Origin: an uncultured Mucispirillum sp.
GTDB lineage: Bacteria > Chrysiogenota > Deferribacteres > Deferribacterales > Mucispirillaceae
Assembly: GCA_945947845.1 (NCBI GenBank)
Contig: CAMEZN010000085.1
Coordinates: forward strand, 1-7,229
Length of the DNA stretch: 7,229 nucleotides
Direction of reading: 5' to 3'
Shown: one piece after another, positions 1-6,284 of the stretch
Layout of the letters: each line of letters opens with the position of its first letter
Position numbering within the stretch: position 1 is the first letter of the stretch
Notes under the pieces: model-generated
Told to the model about the DNA's origin: nothing
Seen by the model: the letters and a program-made list of their open reading frames with translations, nothing else
Databases searched by the model: none
Program-made: the position numbers and the translations under genes

Positions 1-130
1 TCTAAAAAAAGAATTATTAGAAAAACTTCCACCATATATGGTTCCAAATCAGTATGTTATTCTTGATAATATGCCTTTAAATTCTAACGGCAAAATTGAT
101 AGAAACCAGCTTAAAAATATGCTCAAATAA
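1..130 (+). CDS. C-terminal end of an adenylate-forming enzyme (NRPS A-domain / DltA-like), partial
   Basis: The reading frame is open from base 2 and stops with TAA at 128-130, giving the last 42 residues of a protein that begins outside the window. The segment [20 protein letters not shown] followed by NGKIDRNQL is the classic end of amino-acid adenylation domains. NGKIDR is core motif A10, whose lysine contacts the acyl-adenylate in this superfamily. Such enzymes activate an amino or carboxylic acid as an AMP ester and load it on a carrier protein. The protein ends about 10 residues after A10 with no carrier-protein domain, which favours a stand-alone ligase (for example D-alanine--carrier ligase DltA) or the last A-domain of an assembly line. 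The substrate cannot be read, because the specificity residues lie upstream of the window. A role in envelope modification or peptide synthesis is inference only. Confidence 0.85.
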   Translation, partial: LKKELLEKLPPYMVPNQYVILDNMPLNSNGKIDRNQLKNMLK

Positions 131-143
131 CTTATTATATCAC

Positions 144-168
144 AATATTTCCCTAGAATATTTTTTTT
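144..168 (+). terminator. Weak terminator-like hairpin after the adenylation-domain gene
   Basis: AATATT at 144-149 can pair with AATATT at 157-162 across a 7-nt loop, and the second arm runs directly into a T tract ending at 168. The position, 14 nt after the upstream stop codon and before glmU, is right for an intrinsic terminator. The six-pair stem is entirely A/T and would be unstable, so this may be chance in an AT-rich gap. Confidence 0.3.
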
Positions 169-171
169 AAC

Positions 172-182
172 TAGTATATAGT
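172..182 (+). promoter_or_regulatory. TAGTATATAGT element upstream of glmU (possible -10 region)
   Basis: This 11-mer lies 32 nt before the glmU ATG and contains TATAGT (177-182), one base off the TATAAT consensus for a -10 box. I see no good -35 hexamer at 16-18 nt upstream; the sequence at 154-159 is poor. The same 11-mer recurs at 6062-6072 before the small exported-peptide gene. Both copies sit in the only two longer intergenic gaps in the window, which suggests promoter function. The A/T composition makes chance a real alternative. Confidence 0.3.
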
Positions 183-204
183 ATATGCCAGCAGATATGT
201 AATT

Positions 205-210
205 GAGGTG
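205..210 (+). promoter_or_regulatory. Ribosome binding site that fixes the glmU start
   Basis: GAGGTG is a strong match to the 16S anti-Shine-Dalgarno sequence and lies 4 nt before ATG 215. The in-frame TTG at 203 overlaps this site and so cannot be the start it serves. Confidence 0.8.
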
Positions 211-214
211 GTAT

Positions 215-1585
215 ATGCTTACTGTTATTATACTTGCAGCTGGAAAAGGCACTAGAATGAAATCTGAAAATCCAAAAGTCTTATTTAATGCTGCTGGCAA
301 GCCTATGATAGATTATTCAATTGATTTAAGCAGACAATTAAACCCAGATAAAATTGTTGTTGTAACTGGTGCAGGAGCTGAAAAAGTAAAAAGTTATCTC
401 CAAAATTCATCAGTTGAGTTTGCAATGCAGAAAGAACAAAATGGCACAGCAGATGCTGTAATGGCTGCTGTTGATTTTATATCAGATGAAGGAAAAACTC
501 TAATTCTATGTGGCGATATGCCGTTAATGAAATATGAGACAATAAATAACTTTATTAATAATGTTAAACAGGATATAGCCTTTATAAGTGTGAAAATGAA
601 AAATCCAAAAGGATATGGCAGAGTTATTCGTTCATCAAATGGGTCTGTTTTAAAAATTGTAGAAGAAAAAGATGCTAATGAAAATGAGAAAAGAATAGAT
701 GAAGTTAATACTGGTGTTTATCTCTGCTCATCAAAAGAATTAAAAAAACGGCTTATGAATATTGATAATAATAATGCACAAAACGAATATTATTTAACAG
801 ATATTGTTGCAGGCGGTGCAGAAGCCTATTTAGCTGATAATGAAATGGAGTTTTTAGGTGTTAATGACAGAGTTCAATTAAGTTTTGCATCAAAAATACT
901 ATGGAAAGAACGAGCAGAATCTTATATGAAAGATGGTGTATCTATTATTGACCCATCATCAGTTTATATTGATTTAGATGTGGTGATAGGTAAAGATACT
1001 ATTATATATCCAAATGTATTTATAGAAAATGGAACTCGTATAGAAAAAAATGTTATTATTCGTTCAGGGTGCAGGCTTAATAATGCAGTAATAGAAGAAA
1101 ATGCTGAAATAAAAGATAATACATTAATAGAAGATTCATTTGTTGGTGCATATTCATCAGTTGGTCCTATGGCTCATCTTCGCCCCGGTTCTCATTTAGC
1201 AGGAGACAATAAAGTAGGAAACTTTGTTGAACTTAAAAAAACAACCATGGGAAAAGGTTCAAAAGCCAGCCATCTAACATATCTTGGTGATGCAGAACTT
1301 GGTGAAAATGTAAATATTGGCTGCGGAACAATAACATGTAATTATGATGGTTTTAATAAGTATAAAACTATTATAGGTAATAATGTATTTGTAGGCAGTG
1401 ATACTCAATTTGTAGCACCTGTTACAGTTGGAGATAATACTTTAATAGCAGCAGGAAGCACAATTACAAAAGATATTAAAGAAAATGATTTAGCAATTGC
1501 AAGAACTCCACAAAAAAATATTGAAAATAAAGGCAAGGAAATAATGGAGATAAATAAAGCTAAAAAAGAAAATAAAGGTAAATAA
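215..1585 (+). CDS. glmU: Bifunctional GlmU: glucosamine-1-phosphate N-acetyltransferase / GlcNAc-1-phosphate uridylyltransferase
   Basis: GlmU is a cytoplasmic enzyme making UDP-N-acetylglucosamine, the precursor of peptidoglycan and of lipid A where present. The C-terminal half acetylates glucosamine-1-P with acetyl-CoA; the N-terminal half then transfers UMP from UTP. The 456-residue product matches the usual family length. The N-terminal nucleotidyltransferase shows LAAGKGTRM (residues 7-15), PKVL (20-23), the QNGTADAV nucleotide-binding loop (about 75-82) and GDMPLM with Asp101, the expected Mg ligand. VND with Asn217 is the second metal site before the linker helix. From about residue 240 the hexapeptide repeats of a left-handed beta-helix follow, with RPGSHLAG, VGNFVELKK, ASHLTYLGDAE (His353, the expected catalytic base), GCGTITCNYDG and VGSDTQFVAPVTVG. 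The tail is lysine-rich. ATG 215 is chosen over TTG 203 because of the GAGGTG site and because the family starts with MLxVIILAAGKG. It is the first gene of a probable four-gene unit; glmM and glmS are not adjacent. Nothing essential is missing. Confidence 0.98.
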   Translation: MLTVIILAAGKGTRMKSENPKVLFNAAGKPMIDYSIDLSRQLNPDKIVVVTGAGAEKVKSYLQNSSVEFAMQKEQNGTADAVMAAVDFISDEGKTLILCGDMPLMKYETINNFINNVKQDIAFISVKMKNPKGYGRVIRSSNGSVLKIVEEKDANENEKRIDEVNTGVYLCSSKELKKRLMNIDNNNAQNEYYLTDIVAGGAEAYLADNEMEFLGVNDRVQLSFASKILWKERAESYMKDGVSIIDPSSVYIDLDVVIGKDTIIYPNVFIENGTRIEKNVIIRSGCRLNNAVIEENAEIKDNTLIEDSFVGAYSSVGPMAHLRPGSHLAGDNKVGNFVELKKTTMGKGSKASHLTYLGDAELGENVNIGCGTITCNYDGFNKYKTIIGNNVFVGSDTQFVAPVTVGDNTLIAAGSTITKDIKENDLAIARTPQKNIENKGKEIMEINKAKKENKGK

Positions 1586-1588
1586 TCT

Positions 1589-3343
1589 TTGAAAATAAGA
1601 AATTATTTCAGCTTAAAATTTAGTAATCTGATTACAAAATATGAAGATGTAGTAATAATTGCAGTTTCTGTTGCAATCGGGATTGCTGCTGGTATTGGCA
1701 ATATAATATTTAGAACACTTATACATTTTTTACAAAAAAATTTATATGGTGTTGAAAGTGAAGTTATGCTTTATAACTTACAGGATACTGCTAAATGGAA
1801 GCTTATCTTAATTCCAGCCTTAGGCGGATTGGCAGTTGGACTTATCACAACATTTTTTAAATCAAATGTTCACTCAGTTGCTGATGTTATAAAATCAATA
1901 TCACTTCACAGAACACTCTCACCAGTTACTGCTGTTCTAAAAACGATAACTTCTGCTATCACTCTTGGCACAGGCGGTTCAGCAGGCAGAGAAGGACCAA
2001 TTATTATGATTGGTGCATCTCTTGGTTCTGCTATCGGTCAGTTTTTTAAATTTTCTCATACAAGAATAAGCAGTGCAACTGCATGTGGTGCAGCAGGCGG
2101 AATTGCTGCCACATTTAATGCCCCTATGGGTGGTGCTATGTTTGCAGCAGAAGTGCTTCTTGGAAAATACGGCATTAGAACATTCAGCCCACTAATTATT
2201 TCAGCAGTAACAGCAACTGTGGTAAGTCGTGCATATTTTGGCGACGAAATAACAATTCAATCACCAGACTATGTATTAAAAAGTGCAGCAGAGTTACCAC
2301 TCTATGCTGTGATGGGAATATTTATTGCATTAATTAGTGTTTTTTTTATAAGGTTTTTCTATAAAGTAAGCGATGCTTTTGCATTCCTTCCACTGCCTAA
2401 ATGGCTGAAACCTGCTATCGGCGGACTTTTAATGGGTATACTTGGTGTTTTCTGCATAAATATTATGGGTGTAGGTTATGGCACAATTATAGAAATACTG
2501 CAAAATAAAATACCATGGTATATATTAATAGTATTTGTATTTTTAAAAATTGTTGCAACATCACTTACATTAGGTTCTGGCGGTTCTGGTGGTCAGCTTG
2601 TTCCAAGCCTTTTTATAGGGGCAGCAGCCGGCGGATTTTTTGGCGGACTTATGCAGTATATTTTCCCAAATATTGCAGGAAATCCAGAAACATATGCTCT
2701 TGTTGGAATGGGCGCTATGCTTGCAGCTGTTATTCGTGCACCTATTACTTCTATACTAATCTTATTTGAAATAACTCAAAGTTATCATATTGTGCTTCCA
2801 GTAATGATAACATGTATTATTGCAAATATGATATCTGCCCGTATTGAAAAAGACAGTATATTTACATGGACATTAACCCGCGACGGATTTAATATTAACC
2901 ACGGAGTAGAAAAAAGCATACTTGAATCAATAAAAGTAAAAGATATTATGCTTACAGATATTATTGCATTTAATGATAATACATCTATTGCAGATATAAA
3001 AAAATCAATTGCAAAAAAACCACATGCTTATTTTCCAGTAATAAATGATGAAGGCTATTTAACTGGTGTTATCTCTTTAAATGACTTAAAAGAAGAAGTT
3101 TTCAGTGGAAAAAATATAGAAACTACTTTGGCGAAAGACTTTGGCGCAAGACAGAATATAATAACAGTTACACCTGATGAAACTTTGGAACAGGCAATGA
3201 GAGATTTTGGAATTAAAGAAGTTGGCGACCTGCCTGTTGTAGAAATAGAAGAAAAAGGTATGAAACTTGTAGGGCTTTTAAGAAGAAGCGATATAATTAT
3301 TGCATATAATAAAAAAGTTGTAGATTTTGAGCCTGATAAATAA
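1589..3343 (+). CDS. ClC-family chloride channel/transporter with C-terminal CBS pair
   Basis: This is an inner-membrane anion channel or H+/Cl- exchanger of the ClC family, 584 residues long. The membrane domain spans about residues 20-425, and two CBS domains (about 449-505 and 515-575) form a cytoplasmic module that in relatives binds adenine nucleotides. GREGP (133-137) carries the gating glutamate Glu135; FNAP (176-179) and GSGGSGGQLVPSLFIGA (329-345) are the other family signatures. Three positions differ from the E. coli exchanger by my alignment: the first filter motif GSGIP reads roughly VHSVA (94-98), the internal proton glutamate position is Val189 (after Glu188), and the central tyrosine is Phe425. 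Val at the proton-glutamate site is also seen in animal ClC channels, so channel-like or uncoupled transport is possible; this is inference. The start is TTG 1589, 3 nt after the glmU stop, with AAAGG 10 nt upstream. No in-frame ATG or GTG lies before the first membrane helix. Tight spacing implies co-transcription with glmU. Confidence 0.95.
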   Translation: MKIRNYFSLKFSNLITKYEDVVIIAVSVAIGIAAGIGNIIFRTLIHFLQKNLYGVESEVMLYNLQDTAKWKLILIPALGGLAVGLITTFFKSNVHSVADVIKSISLHRTLSPVTAVLKTITSAITLGTGGSAGREGPIIMIGASLGSAIGQFFKFSHTRISSATACGAAGGIAATFNAPMGGAMFAAEVLLGKYGIRTFSPLIISAVTATVVSRAYFGDEITIQSPDYVLKSAAELPLYAVMGIFIALISVFFIRFFYKVSDAFAFLPLPKWLKPAIGGLLMGILGVFCINIMGVGYGTIIEILQNKIPWYILIVFVFLKIVATSLTLGSGGSGGQLVPSLFIGAAAGGFFGGLMQYIFPNIAGNPETYALVGMGAMLAAVIRAPITSILILFEITQSYHIVLPVMITCIIANMISARIEKDSIFTWTLTRDGFNINHGVEKSILESIKVKDIMLTDIIAFNDNTSIADIKKSIAKKPHAYFPVINDEGYLTGVISLNDLKEEVFSGKNIETTLAKDFGARQNIITVTPDETLEQAMRDFGIKEVGDLPVVEIEEKGMKLVGLLRRSDIIIAYNKKVVDFEPDK

Positions 3344-3348
3344 GGAGG
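3343..3348 (+). promoter_or_regulatory. Perfect AGGAGG ribosome binding site for the helicase gene
   Basis: AGGAGG overlaps the last base of the ClC stop codon (TAA 3341-3343). No ATG, GTG or TTG in the helicase frame lies within reach. The codon at the ideal distance, 6 nt downstream, is ATT 3355, so this site is the main evidence for an ATT start. Confidence 0.85.
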
Positions 3349-3354
3349 CATATT

Positions 3355-5508
3355 ATTCTTAACATTGATGAAGCATTAAATGAAAGACAGGCAGAAGCTG
3401 TAAGAACCACAGAAGGCCCTGTATTAGTGCTTGCTGGTGCTGGCACTGGTAAAACAAGGGTTATTACTTACCGCATAGCCCATTTGATAATTGATAAAGA
3501 AGTATCATCAGGAAATATCTTGGCAGTTACTTTTACAAATAAAGCAGCTGGTGAAATGAAAAGCAGGCTGCAAGAATTAATAGGTAACCTTGCAAATGGT
3601 GTATGGATGGGCACTTTTCACTCAATATGCTTAGGGATACTCCGTAATGAAGCAGAATATGCAGGGCTTCCAAAATCCTTTTCTATCATAGACCAAGAAG
3701 ATAGAATGGCTATAATAAGGCAGATAATAAAATCACTTAATATTGACCCAAAACAATTTTCTCCAAAATCGTATCTGCATGCTATAAGCTCATATAAAAA
3801 TACAGAAAATTATGTGCAAAATGAACCGATTGAAGAAACTTTTCATATGCTGAAAACAGTTTATGAAACATATCAGAGAGAATTAGAACTGCAAAGGCTT
3901 GTAGATTTTGATGATATGATATCTTTATGTGTACGGTTATTTGTAAATTTTCCTGATATATTAAAAAAATATCAAGAACTGTATAAATATATACTTGTTG
4001 ATGAATATCAGGATACTAATGCTGTACAGTTCAGGTTTTTATATCTGCTTGCAGGAAAAAGCGGCAATTTATGTGTTGTTGGAGATGATGACCAGTCTAT
4101 ATATGGCTGGCGGGGTGCAGAAGTTCGCAATATTTTAGAATTTGATAAAGTATTTGAAAATGTAAGAGAGATTAAACTGGAAGGAAATTACAGAAGCGGA
4201 AAAAGTATTTTATCCATTGCTAATAGATTAATAGAACATAATACATACCGCAGAGGAAAAACATTAGAAGCCAGTGCAGATAAAGAATCAGAAGTTAGGA
4301 AATTTGAAAGATATAGTGATGCAGACGAAGCAAGTTTTGTAGCACAGACTATCATGGAAATATACAGCAAAAATATAAGCTATGATGATATTGCTATCCT
4401 TTATAGAACTAATGCCCAGTCGTTGAATTTTGAAAGAGCATTGAAAGTGGCAAATATTCCACATAAAGTTATAGGTAATATCGGCTTTTATCAGAGGAGA
4501 GAAATTAAAGATATATTAGCTTATTTAAAATTTGCAGATAATCCAAAAGATGAACAGTCATTTTTTAGAAGCATATCTGTGCCTAAAAGAGGTATAGGCA
4601 ACTCCACTAATGATAAAATAATATCTTATGCAGAAGAAAACAACATAACTATACTTGAAGCACTTGAAACTGATTTAAAATTTCTTGCTAAAAACAAAGC
4701 CGCTGTTGAAAGATATACTCAGTTAATACATGATGTTATAGAATGTGAAAGTATTAAAGAAAAAATAGAAATTATACTTGATACTATAAAATATAAAGAA
4801 TATTTGCAAAATTCAGGTGAAGAAGCTGATGTAATTGATAAAAAAATAGAAAATATAGATGAGCTTATATCTGATGCTGTGCGGTTTGAAGAACAAAACG
4901 GCTCATCACTTTCTGACTTTTTAGCAAGTGCTGCCCTTATTTCTTCTAATGATGAAGAAGGTATTGAAGGTTCTGTGAAATTGATGACAATACATGCAGC
5001 TAAGGGCTTGGAATTTAAGATTGTATTTTTAACAGGACTTGAAGAAGGGCTTTTTCCACTAGGCAATGAAGAAGGTGAAGCAAATATTGAAGAAGAAAGA
5101 AGACTTTGCTATGTAGGCATTACTCGTGCTATGGAAACTCTTTATATAACAAGAGCAAGGAGCAGACTAAGAAGCGGCAGGCATAATCAGGCACCAGAAT
5201 CAAGATTTTTAGGCGAACTGCAACACGGTAAAGCATTTAAATTTAATAAAGGTTCTACTAATAATACTTTTACAAACAGGTCTGGAAATTATGCAGATTA
5301 TGTGAAAAATACTTCCAATTCTGAAAAGAAAGAGTATAATGATGATAATACAGCTTCTTTTCCAGCCTCATCAAAAGTGTATCACACAGTGTTTGGTGAA
5401 GGAATAGTGCTTTTTAGTGAAGGCAGCGGAGAACATGAAAAAGTTACTGTTCATTTTAAAAAAGAAGGTGTGAAAAAAATAATTGCAAACTTTTTAGAAA
5501 AGGCATAA
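3355..5508 (+). CDS. pcrA: ATP-dependent 3'-5' DNA helicase, PcrA/UvrD family (probable ATT start)
   Basis: This is a superfamily 1A helicase used in nucleotide excision repair, transcription-coupled repair and removal of RecA filaments or stalled complexes. From ATT 3355 the product is 717 residues, close to typical PcrA. Motifs in order: Q motif LNERQ (8-12), Walker A AGAGTGKT (27-34, Lys33), Ia TFTNKAAGEM, GTFHS, II DEYQD (216-220), III GDDDQSIYGWRG (243-254), IV NYRS (278-281), V TIHAAKGLEF (His547) and VI VGITRA (Arg591). An Asn/Ser-rich linker (about 625-674) leads to a Tudor-like C-terminal domain (675-717, VFGEG then VTVHF and VKKI), which in PcrA/UvrD relatives contacts RNA polymerase. 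The frame has no ATG, GTG, TTG or CTG between the stop at 3337-3339 and GTG 3427. Starting at GTG would delete the Q motif and leave three residues before Walker A. ATT 3355 sits 6 nt after AGGAGG and restores a normal N-terminus. UvrD and Rep are alternative names; the Tudor end favours PcrA/UvrD over Rep. Confidence 0.93.
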   Translation: MLNIDEALNERQAEAVRTTEGPVLVLAGAGTGKTRVITYRIAHLIIDKEVSSGNILAVTFTNKAAGEMKSRLQELIGNLANGVWMGTFHSICLGILRNEAEYAGLPKSFSIIDQEDRMAIIRQIIKSLNIDPKQFSPKSYLHAISSYKNTENYVQNEPIEETFHMLKTVYETYQRELELQRLVDFDDMISLCVRLFVNFPDILKKYQELYKYILVDEYQDTNAVQFRFLYLLAGKSGNLCVVGDDDQSIYGWRGAEVRNILEFDKVFENVREIKLEGNYRSGKSILSIANRLIEHNTYRRGKTLEASADKESEVRKFERYSDADEASFVAQTIMEIYSKNISYDDIAILYRTNAQSLNFERALKVANIPHKVIGNIGFYQRREIKDILAYLKFADNPKDEQSFFRSISVPKRGIGNSTNDKIISYAEENNITILEALETDLKFLAKNKAAVERYTQLIHDVIECESIKEKIEIILDTIKYKEYLQNSGEEADVIDKKIENIDELISDAVRFEEQNGSSLSDFLASAALISSNDEEGIEGSVKLMTIHAAKGLEFKIVFLTGLEEGLFPLGNEEGEANIEEERRLCYVGITRAMETLYITRARSRLRSGRHNQAPESRFLGELQHGKAFKFNKGSTNNTFTNRSGNYADYVKNTSNSEKKEYNDDNTASFPASSKVYHTVFGEGIVLFSEGSGEHEKVTVHFKKEGVKKIIANFLEKA

Positions 5509-5521
5509 TAATATAGTAAAT

Positions 5522-5526
5522 GGAGG
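5522..5526 (+). promoter_or_regulatory. Ribosome binding site that fixes the epimerase start
   Basis: GGAGG lies 5 nt before ATG 5532. The upstream in-frame ATG at 5520 overlaps this site, so initiation should be at 5532. Confidence 0.8.
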
Positions 5527-5531
5527 ATATT

Positions 5532-5936
5532 ATGTTACTGAATAAAATTAACCATATAGGTGTAGCAGTAAAATCTATTGAAGCTGCTCTTCCTTTTTAC
5601 AAAGCTATGGGTGCAGATGTTAACCATATTGAAGAAGTTCCAAGCCAAAAAGTGAAAACAGCTTTTATTAAAGTTGGCGAAACTACTATTGAACTTGTGG
5701 AAGCAACTTCCCCAGAAAGCCCTATTGCAAAATACCTTGAAAAAAATAGAGAAGGCTTACATCATATATGTTTTGAAGTAGAAGATGTAGCTGCCTGCCT
5801 TAATGAACTTAAAAAAGCAGAAGTTCCACTGATTGACCAAGAACCAAAAGTTGGTGCACACAATATGCTTGTAGCATTTGTTCACCCAAAAGGCAATAAC
5901 GGTGTATTAACTGAGCTTGCTCAATATCAAAAATAA
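5532..5936 (+). CDS. mce: Methylmalonyl-CoA epimerase (VOC superfamily)
   Basis: The enzyme interconverts (2R)- and (2S)-methylmalonyl-CoA, linking propionyl-CoA with succinyl-CoA through the B12-dependent mutase; it acts in the cytoplasm. The 134-residue product has the usual length and two vicinal-oxygen-chelate half-domains. The first opens with INHIGVAV (His8) and contains TTIELVE (Glu54). The second opens with GLHHICFEVEDV (His78) and ends with GVLTELAQ (Glu128). These four residues are at the expected metal-ligand positions; Glu54 replaces the Gln of the Propionibacterium enzyme, a common variant. ATG 5532 is preferred to ATG 5520 because of GGAGG at 5522-5526. It follows the helicase stop by 23 nt and precedes a strong hairpin, so it is probably the last gene of the unit. 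No mutase or carboxylase gene is adjacent, so propionate versus succinate metabolism cannot be decided here. Another VOC enzyme is possible but less likely given the match over the full length. Confidence 0.93.
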   Translation: MLLNKINHIGVAVKSIEAALPFYKAMGADVNHIEEVPSQKVKTAFIKVGETTIELVEATSPESPIAKYLEKNREGLHHICFEVEDVAACLNELKKAEVPLIDQEPKVGAHNMLVAFVHPKGNNGVLTELAQYQK

Positions 5937-5949
5937 ATAATTTACATTT

Positions 5950-5978
5950 AGTAACCCTGTTTTGAAAACAGGGTTACT
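5950..5978 (+). terminator. Strong hairpin terminator after the epimerase gene
   Basis: AGTAACCCTGTTT pairs perfectly with AAACAGGGTTACT (13 bp, 3-nt loop TGA), starting 13 nt after the epimerase stop. It is the only long GC-containing perfect inverted repeat I found between genes. The downstream T run is poor (TTGTAACTTT), so it may act as a weaker intrinsic terminator, an mRNA 3'-end stabiliser or a bidirectional element. Its position at the boundary of two units favours termination. Confidence 0.75.
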
Positions 5979-6043
5979 TGTAACTTTATATAATTAGTAC
6001 TATTCTTTTATTCAATAATACATTTCATACTTTTATTTTTAAA

Positions 6044-6072
6044 TTGATTTTTATCTCTCATTAGTATATAGT
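6044..6072 (+). promoter_or_regulatory. Candidate sigma-70-type promoter for the small peptide / sulfatase-like pair
   Basis: TTGATT (6044-6049) and TATAGT (6067-6072) are separated by 17 nt, the consensus spacing, and match the -35 and -10 consensus at 4/6 and 5/6. The -10 lies within the TAGTATATAGT 11-mer shared with the glmU upstream region. Transcription would begin near 6079, giving a leader of about 14 nt that carries only the GGGG ribosome binding site. The hairpin at 5950-5978 isolates the pair from the upstream unit, so a promoter is expected in this gap. Confidence 0.4.
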
Positions 6073-6092
6073 TGACTACATGGGGTATAATA

Positions 6093-6284
6093 ATGAAAAC
6101 TAAAATTTTTCTTCTTATTTTAATATTAATTTTCACAGCAACTATTAATGATGCATATGCATATATAAGACCGGGAGCAGGAAATGACCTAATCCAGATT
6201 ATTATTTCTGCTTTTGCAAGTATTGGAGTATTTTTTAAAAATATTATTAATAAGATTAAATCGCTTTTTACTGGTAAAAAGTAA
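6093..6284 (+). CDS. Small exported or membrane peptide with YIRPGAG motif, function unknown
   Basis: The 63-residue product begins with MKTK, a hydrophobic core (residues 5-16) and an AYA site (21-23), a good signal peptide with predicted cleavage before Tyr24. The mature part of about 40 residues starts YIRPGAG, has a hydrophobic stretch (about 32-48) and a lysine-rich tail (NKIKSLFTGKK). I recall small bacterial proteins with the same plan: signal peptide, AY-x-x-PGxG, one hydrophobic helix, basic end. Their function is not known to me. ATG 6093 is preferred to TTG 6072 because GGGG at 6082-6085 lies 7 nt upstream and the product then starts with a standard signal peptide. The stop TAA shares one base with the ATG of the next gene, implying translational coupling to the sulfatase-like protein and a possible shared role at the envelope. 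A secreted amphipathic peptide is an alternative. That this is a real gene is likely; its role is open. Confidence 0.75.
   Translation: MKTKIFLLILILIFTATINDAYAYIRPGAGNDLIQIIISAFASIGVFFKNIINKIKSLFTGKK

Noticed and set aside
203..214. In-frame TTG at 203 as the glmU start
   Set aside because: It overlaps the GAGGTG ribosome binding site and adds RWY before the conserved MLTVIILAAGKG start.
49..300. Reverse-strand open frame over the start of glmU
   Set aside because: It overlaps a certain gene, its sequence is an AT-rich shadow without motifs, and it has no supporting ribosome binding site.
2515..2769. Second + strand frame inside the ClC gene
   Set aside because: It is an out-of-frame shadow of the filter region, rich in Cys, Tyr and Trp, with no recognisable domain.
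3055..3351. Reverse-strand frame opposite the CBS domains
   Set aside because: It is a mirror of a well-conserved coding segment with Ser/Pro/Ile-rich shadow composition.
3368..3379. ATG at 3368 as the helicase start
   Set aside because: It is out of frame, meets TAA after three codons, and is 19 nt from the AGGAGG; it works only if a base is missing from the sequence.
4188..5066. Two reverse-strand frames (4188-4370 and 4719-5066) inside the helicase gene
   Set aside because: Both are antisense shadows of helicase motifs, Ser-rich and without domains or start signals.
5520..5531. In-frame ATG at 5520 as the epimerase start
   Set aside because: It overlaps the GGAGG site that serves ATG 5532, and 134 residues is the normal length.
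6086..6091. Perfect TATAAT just before ATG 6093
   Set aside because: It falls between the ribosome binding site and the start codon and has no -35 at proper spacing, so a transcript from it would start inside the gene.
6072..6092. TTG at 6072 as the start of the small exported peptide
   Set aside because: It would put MTTWGII before a standard MKTK signal peptide, has no ribosome binding site, and lies in the candidate -10 box.
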